DNA from: Cytophagales bacterium | GTDB taxonomy: Bacteria > Bacteroidota > Bacteroidia > Cytophagales > 172606-1 | Assembly: GCA_030446715.1 (NCBI GenBank) | Contig: JAUJMU010000002.1 | Coordinates: 246,269 to 310,268, forward strand | Length of the DNA stretch: 64,000 nucleotides | Direction of reading: 5' to 3' | Shown: one piece after another, positions 17,292 through 27,606 of the stretch | How the letters are laid out: every line of letters starts with the position of its first letter | Numbering within the stretch: position 1 is the first letter of the stretch | Position numbers and translations under genes: made by a program | The notes under the pieces: generated by a model | Seen by the model: the letters and a program-made list of their open reading frames with translations, nothing else | What the model was told of the DNA's origin: nothing | The model's database searches: none

Positions 17292-19193
17292 ATGCTGACC
17301 CAAACCAAAGAAGCCCGTTACTTTATCATTGACTTTGACAGTACTTTTACCAGGGTGGAGGCAATGGAGGAACTTGCCGACATCGCCCTGCAGGGCAACC
17401 CCCGCCGGGAGGAGGTAGTCGCCGAAATCAAACACATCACTGACCTTGGGATGAACGGTGAAATTTCCTTCACCGAGTCGCTGGACCGCCGCATCGCTCT
17501 GCTCCATGCCAACCGGCACCACCTTGCCCCGCTGGTAGAACACCTGAAAACCAAAGTATCCGCTTCCATTGAGCGGAACCGGGCTTTTTTCCGGGAGTTT
17601 GCTGACCACGTGTACATCATCTCCAATGGCTTCCGGGAGTTTATCGTGCCCATCGTGACGGAGTTTGGCGTGAAGGAGGAAAACGTGATCGCCAACACCT
17701 TCGAGTTCGACGAAAGTGGCAATATTGTGGGGTTTGACCGGTCCAACCCGCTGTCGGCCAATAAAGGCAAGCCCACCTGCATTAAAAACCTGAACCTGCA
17801 GGGCGACGTGTACGTGATCGGCGACGGCTACACGGACTACGAAATCAAGGAAGCCGGGTATGCCAACAAATTTTACGCGTTCACCGAAAATGTGGAACGC
17901 GGCCGCGTGGTGGACAAGGCTGACCACGTAACGCCCAGCCTCGACGAATTTCTGTACCTGAACAAACTGCCCGCCTCCCTCTCCTACCCTAAAAACCGGA
18001 TCAATGTTTTGCTGCTGGAAAATATCCATCCCAAAGCCGTGGAATTGTTCCGGGAAGAAGGCTTCAGGATTGATGTGGTCGCCGGCGGTCTTGATGAGGA
18101 GGAGCTGGCCGAACGCATCCGCGACGTAAGTGTGCTGGGCATCCGTTCGAAAACCCAGGTCACGCGCCGGGTACTCGAAAACGCCAACAAACTGATGAGC
18201 ATCGGGGCTTTCTGCATCGGCACCAACCAGATTGACCTGGCAGCCTGTCAGGAACGCGGCATCGTCGTATTCAACGCCCCCTACAGCAATACCCGTTCAG
18301 TGGTGGAACTTGCAATCGGCGAGATCATCATGCTCATCCGCAACATCCCCGACAAGAGTGCTGGCATGCATCAGGGAATCTGGGATAAATCAGCGAAGAA
18401 CAGCTTCGAAATCCGTGGCAAGAAACTGGGTCTGGTGGGATACGGCAACATTGGCACACAGCTTTCGGTGCTGGCGGAGGCACTGGGCATGGAAGTGTAC
18501 TACTATGACCGCGTCGAGAAGCTGGCCCTTGGCAATGCCAAACGGTGCCGTACGCTGGCCGAACTCCTGCAAATATCAGATGTAGTGACGCTGCACGTGG
18601 ACGGCCGCCCCGAAAACAAAAACCTGATTGGCAAAGCCGAGTTTGACCTGATGAAGAAGGGCGTGATCTTCCTGAATCTGAGCCGCGGACACATTGTGGA
18701 TATTGGTGCCCTGGTGCAGGCCATCAAGAGTAAGAAAATTGCCGGCGCGGGTGTGGATGTATTCCCTCATGAGCCCAAAACCAACCAGGAGGAGTTTATG
18801 AATGAACTACGCGGCCTGCCCAACGTAGTCCTGACGCCGCACATCGGAGGCAGCACCGAGGAAGCCCAGAAGAACATTGCCCAGTACGTACCTGACAAAC
18901 TGATCGAGTTTATCAACAAAGGCAATACGTTCGGCAGCGTAAACTTCCCGAACCTGCAGTTGCCGGAACTGACCGGTGCCCACCGGCTGATCCACATTCA
19001 CCGGAATGTACCCGGCGTACTCGCACAGATCAACGGCATCTTGTCGCGGCACGTGAACATTCTGGGTCAGTATCTGAAAACCAATGATAAAATTGGTTAC
19101 GTGATCACCGACGTGGAAAAGGAATACAGCAAAGATGTGATCAAGGACATGAAAAAGATCGAGCACACCATCAAATTCCGGATGCTGTACTGA
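17292..19193 (+). CDS. serA: HAD phosphoserine phosphatase-like domain fused to D-3-phosphoglycerate dehydrogenase
   Basis: 633 residues. Residues about 1-215 are a HAD phosphatase with all catalytic motifs: IDFDSTFT (DxDxT), IISNG, the motif-III Lys in NKGKPT and GDGYTDYE. Residues about 235-545 are a D-isomer-specific dehydrogenase: GAFCIGTNQID, NAD-binding GLVGYGNIGTQL, then Arg in HVDGRPE, Glu in FPHEP and His in LTPHIGGSTEEA. A C-terminal ACT domain (about 560-633, RLIHIHRNVPGVLAQING) probably senses serine. The protein could carry out steps 1 and 3 of serine synthesis. The start MLTQTKEARYFIID was preferred over 17082, which overlaps the DUF433 gene. Confidence 0.93.
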   Translation: MLTQTKEARYFIIDFDSTFTRVEAMEELADIALQGNPRREEVVAEIKHITDLGMNGEISFTESLDRRIALLHANRHHLAPLVEHLKTKVSASIERNRAFFREFADHVYIISNGFREFIVPIVTEFGVKEENVIANTFEFDESGNIVGFDRSNPLSANKGKPTCIKNLNLQGDVYVIGDGYTDYEIKEAGYANKFYAFTENVERGRVVDKADHVTPSLDEFLYLNKLPASLSYPKNRINVLLLENIHPKAVELFREEGFRIDVVAGGLDEEELAERIRDVSVLGIRSKTQVTRRVLENANKLMSIGAFCIGTNQIDLAACQERGIVVFNAPYSNTRSVVELAIGEIIMLIRNIPDKSAGMHQGIWDKSAKNSFEIRGKKLGLVGYGNIGTQLSVLAEALGMEVYYYDRVEKLALGNAKRCRTLAELLQISDVVTLHVDGRPENKNLIGKAEFDLMKKGVIFLNLSRGHIVDIGALVQAIKSKKIAGAGVDVFPHEPKTNQEEFMNELRGLPNVVLTPHIGGSTEEAQKNIAQYVPDKLIEFINKGNTFGSVNFPNLQLPELTGAHRLIHIHRNVPGVLAQINGILSRHVNILGQYLKTNDKIGYVITDVEKEYSKDVIKDMKKIEHTIKFRMLY

Positions 19194-19231
19194 GCCGGAA
19201 CCAGATGCGGCCAGTGGAGCATTTCTGCTCC

Positions 19232-19630
19232 TCAGGCCACATCTTTGTCTTTATTCCGGTGGAACCGGAGCCACTTCACGGCCTGATTCATATTCTCTGC
19301 GCAGCAACAATTATATCTTTCTTCGGCAAAAAAAGGCCATCCGGTGCCAGGCTGATCAGGTTCAAGCTTTGGCACCAGGTGAATCAGGGCCGACAAACCT
19401 CCGGCTTCCGCCCGGGGCAGCCACTGGTTCCGCAACCACTCATCGAGTTCTGCGGCACCGGCAGGGCAGGTGATCTTGCGGCAGTCAATGATCAGCACAT
19501 CGGAGCCATTCGCCTTCATCAGTTGAAATACCTGTTCGTAAGCAGACTTCAAATCCTCCGTATTCACTTTACCGGTCCATTTTGAGCTCAGCCAGCCGTA
19601 AGTATTGTCAAAAATTGTGTTGATAAACAT
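19232..19630 (-). CDS. hypothetical STAS-like small protein
   Basis: 132 residues. The order NTYGWLSSKWTGKVNTEDL, a helix, VLIIDCRKIT, then a helix resembles the SpoIIAA/STAS-like proteins frequent in Cytophagales, but no phosphorylatable Ser motif is evident. Two adjacent Cys clusters (YNCCCAEN) near the C-terminus are unusual. Convergent with serA, 38 nt apart. Confidence 0.55.
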   Translation of the reverse strand: MFINTIFDNTYGWLSSKWTGKVNTEDLKSAYEQVFQLMKANGSDVLIIDCRKITCPAGAAELDEWLRNQWLPRAEAGGLSALIHLVPKLEPDQPGTGWPFFAEERYNCCCAENMNQAVKWLRFHRNKDKDVA

Positions 19631-19988
19631 AAGATGCTGCTCAGTTGTTCGTATTGGTTAATACAAACCACCCCGGCAGGATAACGGGCAATGAGCAGTC
19701 TTTTAGACATACCCGGCCCCATTGAAGACCAAACCCGTCTTCTGGCAGACCAAAAAGGAAGTAACTCCAAAATATCCCGTACAAGAAGACAAAACCTTAC
19801 AACGGTAGTTATTCCGGGAAGCTTAGTGGCTGCGTAATTTCAGATTGTGAGTTTCAGGTTTCAAATATCCAAAATCAACTAGCTGACTGTCAGATATTTT
19901 TAATTAAAATGCAGGAGAAACCGGTATGTGGAACGGTTGCTTCTCCTGCCTTTCGGTTTTTGTCAAATTATATCTTCCCGCTATCCGG
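19631..19988. other. intergenic region containing a terminator-like hairpin
   Basis: No gene seen. A 9-bp inverted repeat GCAGGAGAA (19911-19919) / TTCTCCTGC (19941-19949), followed on the minus strand by an A/T-rich run, is a plausible terminator for the metallophosphoesterase gene. Confidence 0.55.
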
Positions 19989-20732
19989 CTACACTTCGTA
20001 CAGGAAAAAAGGAACTTCGTAGCCGGCTCTCAGCAAAATGGGCCGCGACACGTTGAATACTTTCACGCCGGCCGAAGTTTCACCTGCCAGCGTACCGTAG
20101 TGGGCGTGACCATGGAAGGCCGCTGCCACCTGACGGCGGTTGATGGGCTCTACCAGCCGGGAAGAGCCAAGGTAGGGAAAGATTTCCTCCGGCTCCCCGA
20201 TCACCGTTTCCTTGACCGGTGAATAGTGGAGGACCACGATCTTCTTGATTTCGGCATTCTCGCCATCCAGGCGGGCCAGGGCACGATCAAGGCGCAGGGC
20301 CTCATCCACCGTTTCCTGCACAAAATGCTTGAACATCGCTTCCCCGAACAAGGGCATCATGTAGCGGTCAAAGCCGCCGCCAAAACCTTTTACGCCCGCA
20401 AAACCAATCCCGCAGAGCACAACGGCCTCACCGTCCAGTATGTGAACATTTTCGCTGACCAGGGCCTCCCGGATGGCGCCGTGCTCTTCGGCCTCGTAGT
20501 CGTGGTTGCCAAGCACCCCCACCACCGGAATGGTGCAGGCGGTCAGTTCTTCGGCCAGCACGGCCGCCTCCCGGGCGTGACCAGTATCGGTAAGGTCGCC
20601 GCAGAGCACCAGTACGTCGGCCTTACCGGATACCTCCTTGAAATAATCCTTCCATTTGCCGCGGTCCGACTCCTTTACGTGGATGTCGCCGACGGCGGCA
20701 ATCCGGGTTTTTTTTCGCTTTTTTTCGCTCAT
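19989..20732 (-). CDS. metallophosphoesterase
   Basis: 247 residues. Calcineurin-like motifs in order: GDIHVKE (about 15), CGDLTDTGH (about 43), LGNHDYE (about 74), a central His in VLHYSPVKE (about 173) and the closing FHGHAHYGTL (about 210). Two-metal phosphodiesterase of the predicted-phosphohydrolase type; substrate unknown. Its start is 1 nt beyond the stop of the nucleotidyltransferase-like gene, so the two are co-transcribed, possibly acting on the same nucleotide or phosphodiester. Confidence 0.88.
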   Translation of the reverse strand: MSEKKRKKTRIAAVGDIHVKESDRGKWKDYFKEVSGKADVLVLCGDLTDTGHAREAAVLAEELTACTIPVVGVLGNHDYEAEEHGAIREALVSENVHILDGEAVVLCGIGFAGVKGFGGGFDRYMMPLFGEAMFKHFVQETVDEALRLDRALARLDGENAEIKKIVVLHYSPVKETVIGEPEEIFPYLGSSRLVEPINRRQVAAAFHGHAHYGTLAGETSAGVKVFNVSRPILLRAGYEVPFFLYEV

Positions 20733-20733
20733 C

Positions 20734-21501
20734 CTATACGGTTCGCATGGTCGTCACTTTGTAAGCCCACTCCCGGACATCTACGCCGTACTGGGTCTGG
20801 TCAATGATCGGGCCCAGGCATACCCGCTCCACCGGAGCCGGTAGTTCGTACTGGGTAGTGGCCAGCTCAAGCAGCCGGTCGTACATCCAGCGGGGAATGA
20901 TGTCTCTTTCCGTCGGGTACACAAACTGAAAGGACAGAATCTGCGCGAAAAGCAGATGCCAGTGCTGCTCCATCCGGTTCCACAGCCGCTTCCAGTCCAG
21001 GTTATGGCCCTGCTTGAGAATGGTGTGATTCACATCCGAGCCGTCGTACCGTTCGCGGTTCTGCACGTAAATTTTGCACCAGATCATCTCTTCCGCCGGA
21101 ATGAGCTTCACCGGCATACCAAACAACTCACTGTCCGGGGCATGCTCAAACCACACATTGTCTACGTTGCAGATGTTGTTGACCGTATTGAAAATCAGAT
21201 CCACAAAGTGGTCTTCCTTCACGATTTTAGCCAGCCAGCGGACGTCCGTCATCTCCGTCTCGAAGCCGTGGCCGGCAAAAAATTTCATGATGCGGGGATA
21301 ATCGCCGCCCTTGCAGAACAGGTCCAGATCCTTTATATCACGCACAATGCCGGTATAGTGGCGCAGCGCAAAGCCGCCGCCCAGCATGTATGGAATCTTA
21401 CTTTCGTTCAATAACTGTAGTACTTCGCGGTAAAATAATTCAGCGGCTGCTTCTTTTTCTTCTGCTTGCTGCATACTTGCCTCACTTTCTTTGTTTTTCA
21501 T
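20734..21501 (-). CDS. nucleotidyltransferase-like protein
   Basis: 255 residues. The N-terminal half shows the MNT-fold signature YMLGGGFALRHYTG followed by DIKDLDLFC (the two catalytic Asp), then VDLIFNTVNN (third acidic residue), as in AbiEii/NTP_transf-type proteins. The C-terminal half is helical and Trp/Tyr-rich (DWKRLWNRMEQHWHLL). It might adenylylate or otherwise nucleotidylate a small molecule or protein; the target is unknown. Immediately upstream of, and coupled to, a metallophosphoesterase, which could reverse such a modification. Confidence 0.7.
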   Translation of the reverse strand: MKNKESEASMQQAEEKEAAAELFYREVLQLLNESKIPYMLGGGFALRHYTGIVRDIKDLDLFCKGGDYPRIMKFFAGHGFETEMTDVRWLAKIVKEDHFVDLIFNTVNNICNVDNVWFEHAPDSELFGMPVKLIPAEEMIWCKIYVQNRERYDGSDVNHTILKQGHNLDWKRLWNRMEQHWHLLFAQILSFQFVYPTERDIIPRWMYDRLLELATTQYELPAPVERVCLGPIIDQTQYGVDVREWAYKVTTMRTV

Positions 21502-21612
21502 TTGTTCCGTTGAGAGTAGAACTCTATACTGGATTGGCAGATAATTGTCACATATCCCAGGGGATGGATGGTGGCATTGTGAATAGATTTAATAATGGAA
21601 AGAATGAAGTAA

Positions 21613-21669
21613 AGACGCCATGCACGACGTCTCTTCAATCACCTGGTACGGAAGCCACGCATGGCGTCT
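21613..21669. repeat. 11-bp inverted repeat AGACGCCATGC
   Basis: AGACGCCATGC at 21613-21623 and its exact reverse complement at 21659-21669, upstream of the PIG-L gene. The arms resemble the small GACGC...GCGTC palindromes scattered between genes in this phylum. Confidence 0.7.
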
Positions 21670-21692
21670 CTGCAATCGCCTGTACCAAATCC

Positions 21693-21724
21693 TTGCACGG
21701 AAATCAATAGAATGTTTATACTTG
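21693..21724 (+). promoter_or_regulatory. candidate promoter for the PIG-L gene
   Basis: TTG (21693-21695), 21-nt spacer, TATACTTG (21717-21724, 7 of 8 to TAnnTTTG). The ATG follows 33 nt later. Confidence 0.4.
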
Positions 21725-21757
21725 CACGTATCCCTTTCTGCCCCCTTTACAAAACCT

Positions 21758-24259
21758 ATGAAGAAGCTGGCTGCCAGACCATTTGTTTTTGTTTTCCTCC
21801 TTTCGGTATGCTTTGGTAACCGGGTACCGCTGCCAGCCCAGCCTCTGAGAACGTATACTGCCGGCGAACTGAAGCTGGCCCTGAAAAAACTCACCGTGGT
21901 CGGCACTGCCCTCTACATGGCGGCCCACCCGGATGATGAGAACACGGCCATGCTAGCCTGGCTGGCCAAAGAAAGGCTGGTGCGGACCGCCTACCTGTCG
22001 GTCACCCGCGGGGATGGAGGCCAGAACCTGATCGGCGCCGAACAAGCCGACCTGCTGGGGCTGATCCGTACCCACGAGTTGCTGCAGGCCCGCCGCCTTG
22101 ACGGCGCTGAGCAGTTCTTTACCCGGGCCAATGACTTTGGCTTCTCCAAATCGACGGAGGAAGCACTGAAAATATGGGAACACGACAAGGTACTCGGCGA
22201 CGCGGTATGGATCATCCGCAACCTGCGTCCGGATATCATCATCACCCGATTTCCTCCTGACTCCCGGGCCGGTCACGGGCACCACAGTGCCTCGGCCGTG
22301 CTGGCGGAAGAAGCCTTTGCGGCCGCCGCCGACCCCAAAAAGTATCCCGGGCAGTTGAAGTTCGTTCAGCCCTGGCGGGCCAGGCGGGTCGCCTGGAACT
22401 CCTACACGCCTAACTTCACCAATAATCCGCCGGAGGGTCCCAATGTGCTGCCCGTACAGATTGGCGTGTACAACCCGCTGCTCGGCCAGTCGTACACCGA
22501 AATTGCCGGCGAGAGCCGGAGCATGCACAAAAGCCAGGGCTTCGGCTCGGCCCGGGCCCGGGGCGTCCGCACCGACTACCTGAAGCACACCGCCGGAGAA
22601 CCCGCCCGGACCGACCCTTTCGACGATGTGGACCTTTCCTGGAACCGGATAAACGGTGGCGGGACCATTGCCATTACCCTGCAGGAGGCTTATGCGCAGT
22701 TTAATCCGGAGAATCCTTCAGCCAGCCTGCCCCTGCTGCTTCAGGCTTACGGACAAATCGAAAAACTGCCCGATTCTGAACACTACAAGCACGTCAAGAA
22801 AAAGGAACTGACCGAGCTGATCATTGCCTGCGCCGGGCTTTGGTTCGAAGCCAATGCTTTTGTCTACGCCGGTACGCCGGGGAGTACCATCAAATCAACT
22901 GCCAGTGTAGTGAAGCGTTCTGATTTTCCGGTTTTTCTGGAAGACATCAAAATCCTGAATACAGCCAAAGACACCACCATCCGCAGGCAACTGGACAACA
23001 ATGAATTGCTTAACCTGCCCGTCACCTTTTCCATTCCGGCAGGGGCTGATTTTACGCAGCCTTACTGGCTGGTGAACCCGCGGAGCCAGGGCATGTACAG
23101 CGTAAATGACCTCAACCTGATCGGCAAGCCTCAGCGGGAGCCGCAACTGACAGCTCAGTTTCGCTTCCGGATCGGCGACGTTCCGTTTACGCTGCCCGCC
23201 CCGGTTCAGTATAAATGGGTGGATCAGGTAGCGGGTGAGCTGTACCGGCCGTTTGAGGTACGCCCCGCCGTGATGGCCAACGTGGCCGGCAAAGTGTATA
23301 TGTTTGCCTCCGGTGAGGCCAAGGAAATACCGGTGCTGCTGAAAGCCGGGGTGGCCAATGCCGCCGGCGAAGTATCGCTTCAGGTACCCAAAGGCTGGAA
23401 AGTAGAACCTGCCTCCATTCCTTTCGATCTCGAAAAAGCCGAACAGGAGGTGCTGGTATTTTTTTACGTCACCCCGCCTGCCAATGCATCCGAAGCAGTG
23501 TTGAAGGCAGTCATCCGGACCCCGGAAGGCAAAACTTCCAGCCGGGGCATCCTGACGCTGGATTATCCGCATATCCCAAGGCAAACAGTATTTCCTCCGG
23601 CCGAAGTAAAGGCTGTGCGGCTTGACGTAAATACCGGCGGCCGCAACATCGGCTACCTCATGGGTGCCGGTGATGAGGTGCCGGCCTCCCTGCGGCAGAT
23701 CGGGTACAAGGTCACCATGCTCGAAGAAGAGGACCTGAAAGGCGACCCGGCGCAGCTGGCCAGATTTGACGCGATTGTACTGGGGGTAAGGGCTTTCAAT
23801 ACCAGAGAGTTTCTCAGATTCTACAACCGGAGCCTTTTCAGGTACGCCGAAAACGGGGGCGTGGTGGTGGTGCAGTACACGGTTAGCCGCCCCCTGGTAA
23901 CGGAACAGATCGGCCCCTATCCTTTTGAGCTCAGCCGCGACCGGGTTACGGTAGAAGGTGCTCCGGTCACTTTTCTACAACCCGGGCATCCGGTGCTTAA
24001 CAGCCCGAACAAGATTACTCAAAAGGATTTTGAGGGCTGGGTGCAGGAACGGGGCCTTTACTTTGCCCAGAAATGGGACACCAGATACCAGGCTGTTCTG
24101 TCCAGCACTGATCCGGGGGAGAAACCGCAGGAAGGTGGCCTGCTGGTGGCCAGCCACGGCAAAGGCAAATTTATCTACACGGGCTACGCCTTTTTCCGGC
24201 AGCTGCCGGCGGGTGTACCGGGTGCTTACCGGTTGTTTGCCAATCTGCTGGCGAAGTAG
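21758..24259 (+). CDS. secreted PIG-L family deacetylase with C-terminal amidotransferase-like domain
   Basis: 833 residues from MKKLAARPFVFVF, with a signal peptide (to about residue 28). The LmbE/PIG-L domain (about 45-260) carries the zinc motif AAHPDDENT and the second metal/His region SRAGHGHHSASA. A middle beta-rich part (about 480-620) resembles an immunoglobulin-like NPCBM/NEW region. The last 220 residues (from about 615: NIGYLMGAGDEVP, FDAIVLGVRAFN, GGVVVVQYT, GKFIYTGYAFFRQLP) look like the class I glutamine amidotransferase/ThuA-type fold without a visible catalytic triad. It probably removes N-acetyl groups from an extracellular glycan or glycolipid. A start at 21620 would cross the inverted repeat and the promoter. 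Confidence 0.88.
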   Translation: MKKLAARPFVFVFLLSVCFGNRVPLPAQPLRTYTAGELKLALKKLTVVGTALYMAAHPDDENTAMLAWLAKERLVRTAYLSVTRGDGGQNLIGAEQADLLGLIRTHELLQARRLDGAEQFFTRANDFGFSKSTEEALKIWEHDKVLGDAVWIIRNLRPDIIITRFPPDSRAGHGHHSASAVLAEEAFAAAADPKKYPGQLKFVQPWRARRVAWNSYTPNFTNNPPEGPNVLPVQIGVYNPLLGQSYTEIAGESRSMHKSQGFGSARARGVRTDYLKHTAGEPARTDPFDDVDLSWNRINGGGTIAITLQEAYAQFNPENPSASLPLLLQAYGQIEKLPDSEHYKHVKKKELTELIIACAGLWFEANAFVYAGTPGSTIKSTASVVKRSDFPVFLEDIKILNTAKDTTIRRQLDNNELLNLPVTFSIPAGADFTQPYWLVNPRSQGMYSVNDLNLIGKPQREPQLTAQFRFRIGDVPFTLPAPVQYKWVDQVAGELYRPFEVRPAVMANVAGKVYMFASGEAKEIPVLLKAGVANAAGEVSLQVPKGWKVEPASIPFDLEKAEQEVLVFFYVTPPANASEAVLKAVIRTPEGKTSSRGILTLDYPHIPRQTVFPPAEVKAVRLDVNTGGRNIGYLMGAGDEVPASLRQIGYKVTMLEEEDLKGDPAQLARFDAIVLGVRAFNTREFLRFYNRSLFRYAENGGVVVVQYTVSRPLVTEQIGPYPFELSRDRVTVEGAPVTFLQPGHPVLNSPNKITQKDFEGWVQERGLYFAQKWDTRYQAVLSSTDPGEKPQEGGLLVASHGKGKFIYTGYAFFRQLPAGVPGAYRLFANLLAK

Positions 24260-24316
24260 GGAGTTGGGGGTTAGGGGTTAGAGAGTTTAAGGGTTTAGGA
24301 GTTGGGAAGTTGGGAG
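24260..24316. repeat. G-rich low-complexity tract after the PIG-L gene
   Basis: Imperfect repetition of GGGAGTT / GGGGTTA / GGGTTTA units with at least seven runs of two or more G directly after the PIG-L stop; could form a G-quadruplex. Confidence 0.6.
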
Positions 24317-24548
24317 GAATAAAAGCAGGTTTTTGGAGATCACTGCTTGTCGGAGCAGGAACATTTGCTGGTTCAGGCTGCTAAGGCGTTACGGGCTTTT
24401 CTTCCGGAGGCGGGAAGGCGGCGTTATACAATTCCCTGATTTCTTCCTGCTTCTGCTTTTCGCCCTGCTTCCCGTAACCCATGCACAGATTACGCATCAC
24501 CCGCTGCAAAATCGCGAAGTGGTCGCAGGGCTGGTAAAATAACCGGGC

Positions 24549-24800
24549 TTAATCAAATTCGTTATCAGCTTTGATGAGATCAAAAACTGTATCCTGAGCA
24601 GCGGCGTGCCAGGGCCGGAACCGGTCGAGCTGATCGGGCGGCAGAATGGCGTTGGCCGTCACCGCAGTTACCCGGCCGGGGAGTCTGGAAGGGTCCATCC
24701 GGAGGTACGATGCCACAGTCGCGCGGTTATATTCGATCTGCCCCTTTACAAATTCGGCGTCGAAAGTCTGCTCCCGGAAATTGAACTGAAAACTGATCAT
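24549..24800 (-). CDS. small hypothetical protein, possibly the first part of a longer broken gene
   Basis: 83 residues, unrecognised, with gene-like codon use and a soluble mixed alpha/beta composition (MISFQFNFREQTFDAEFV, then LPGRVTAVTANAILPPDQL). After its TAA the same frame stays open for 55 more codons (24381-24548) and reads like real protein: FYQPCDHFAILQRVMRNLC, ending in PPEEKPVTP. Either two short genes or one gene of about 138 codons interrupted by a stop. No start codon with a ribosome-binding site is visible for the second part. Confidence 0.5.
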   Translation of the reverse strand: MISFQFNFREQTFDAEFVKGQIEYNRATVASYLRMDPSRLPGRVTAVTANAILPPDQLDRFRPWHAAAQDTVFDLIKADNEFD

Positions 24801-24989
24801 TGATGAGTGGGTTTGGATTGGCTGATGAACCGGTGCCGGTCCGGGGGTTATCAGCCCGCCGGAACGTTCAGGCTTTTAAACCGTTACGAATTAAACGGCT
24901 GCTAAGTTATGAATTGAGTGACAACAAAAAGGCACAAAGCCCCCGACTAAATGGGAGTAAAACGCGGCCAGGTCAAAAATCAGTGTCAG

Positions 24990-25018
24990 TTGCGGGCTTT
25001 TGGTTCAGACAATTTTTG
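24990..25018 (+). promoter_or_regulatory. candidate promoter for hmgA
   Basis: TTG (24990-24992), 18-nt spacer, AATTTTTG (25011-25018, 7 of 8 to TAnnTTTG), about 52 nt before the hmgA ATG. The rest of 24801-25070 holds nothing recognised. Confidence 0.35.
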
Positions 25019-25070
25019 CCGAATTTTGTTTATCTTATAATAAACTGTATTAAACCAATCCACTTGCGCC

Positions 25071-26247
25071 ATGCCCCTTTATCATAAATTAGGAACGATC
25101 CCGCACAAGCGGCACACGGTATTTGAAAAGCCTTCGGGAGGCTACCACTACGAGCAGCTTTTCGGCACGGTTGGCTTCGATGGCATGTCGTCGCTGATGT
25201 ACCACCTGCACCGCCCCACGCAGGTAAAGCAGATACTGGAGCCGGTGGATGCCGCGCCTAAAGTGGCGGTAGCCAAAAACATGCACGCCCGTAAACTGGT
25301 TGGCTTCAACGTGGCTCCCAAGAATGACTTTCTGGAAAGCCGCACGCCCTTGCTGGTCAACAATGATCTGATTCTGGGCCTTGCCGCACCCCGCAAACCG
25401 CAGGAAAGCTACTTCTACAAAAACGCCGATTCCGACGAAATGCTGTTTGTGCACAAGGGAACCGGCAAGCTGAAAACCATGCTGGGCACCATTCCTTTCG
25501 GATATGGTGATTACCTGATCATTCCGCGGGGCATGGTCTACCAGATTGGGTTTGACAGCGAAGACAACCGCCTGCTCTACCTGGAATCGCACAAGCCGGT
25601 CTACACGCCGAAGCGTTACCGCAACTGGTTCGGGCAAATGCTGGAAAGCTCCCCTTTCTGCGAACGGGACTACAAACTGCCGCAGGATCTGGAAACCCAC
25701 GACGAGAAGGGGGAATTTCTGATGAAGATCAAAAAGGGGGGCATGATGCACCACCTCGTATACGCGTACCATCCCTTCGATGTAGTGGGCTGGGACGGCT
25801 ATAGCTATCCGTGGGGGTTGAATATCAGGGATTTTGAACCGATCACGGGCCGGGTCCACCAGCCGCCTCCGGTACACCAGACGTTCGGCACCGACTCTTT
25901 TGTGGTCTGTTCGTTTTGTCCGCGGCTGTATGACTACCATCCGCAGGCGGTACCGGCTCCGTATAACCACAGCAACATTGATTCGGACGAAGTACTGTAT
26001 TATGTGGACGGTGACTTCATGAGCCGCAACGACATTGCCCAGGGTCATATTACCCTTCACCCCGGCGGTATTCCGCACGGCCCGCACCCGGGTGCCATGG
26101 AACGCAGCCTTGGCAAAACCAAAACCGATGAACTGGCCGTTATGGTGGATACCTTCCGGGCCACTGATGATCACGCAAGAGGCACTTGCCCTTGACGACG
26201 GCAAGTATTACCAGTCGTGGCTGAGCAGTGATGAAAGTATAAACTAG
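25071..26247 (+). CDS. hmgA: homogentisate 1,2-dioxygenase, frameshifted near the C-terminus
   Basis: About 391 residues when corrected. Conserved regions include FEKPSGGYHYEQLFG, DEMLFVHKGTGKL, YLIIPRGM, the C-terminal iron/substrate region with YNHSNIDSDEVLYYVDG and GGIPHGPHPG (His ligands and Glu). It opens the aromatic ring of homogentisate to maleylacetoacetate. One extra G in GGG at 26158-26160 shifts the frame: the uncorrected product ends in HARGTCP, while the next frame continues with the expected LMITQEALALDDGKYYQSW to the stop at 26245. Only about 28 residues are affected, downstream of the metal ligands. First gene of a three-gene tyrosine-degradation cluster. Confidence 0.92.
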
Positions 26248-26374
26248 TAAAACTGAAAGACGGCATTCACCGCATTGTCAACAATTTATAACCTTGCACC
26301 CTTTGCGTTCCTCCTTTGCGCCTTTGCGTGAATACCGTCTTAACCTGAAATATCAATCTTAACCTAAACAAACC

Positions 26375-27512
<1,138 letters not shown>

Positions 27513-27519
27513 TTTTCCC

Positions 27520-27570
27520 GGCAAAGGCGCAAAGAGGAAACACTACCCCTTTGCGCCTTTGCCTTTTTAT
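27520..27570 (+). terminator. terminator-like hairpin after hpd
   Basis: Perfect 15-bp inverted repeat GGCAAAGGCGCAAAG (27520-27534) / CTTTGCGCCTTTGCC (27549-27563) followed by TTTTTATTT. The same CTTTGCGCCTTTGCG word also occurs before hpd (about 26318-26332). Confidence 0.75.
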
Positions 27571-27606
27571 TTGTTTACTTTGCCTAACAAACCACCTACA
27601 TCACCC

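Noticed and set aside
21613..21680. CRISPR-like repeat
   Set aside because: Only one inverted pair, no spacer array and no cas genes.
25089..26204. 371-codon open frame antisense to hmgA
   Set aside because: Shadow of hmgA; no recognisable protein.
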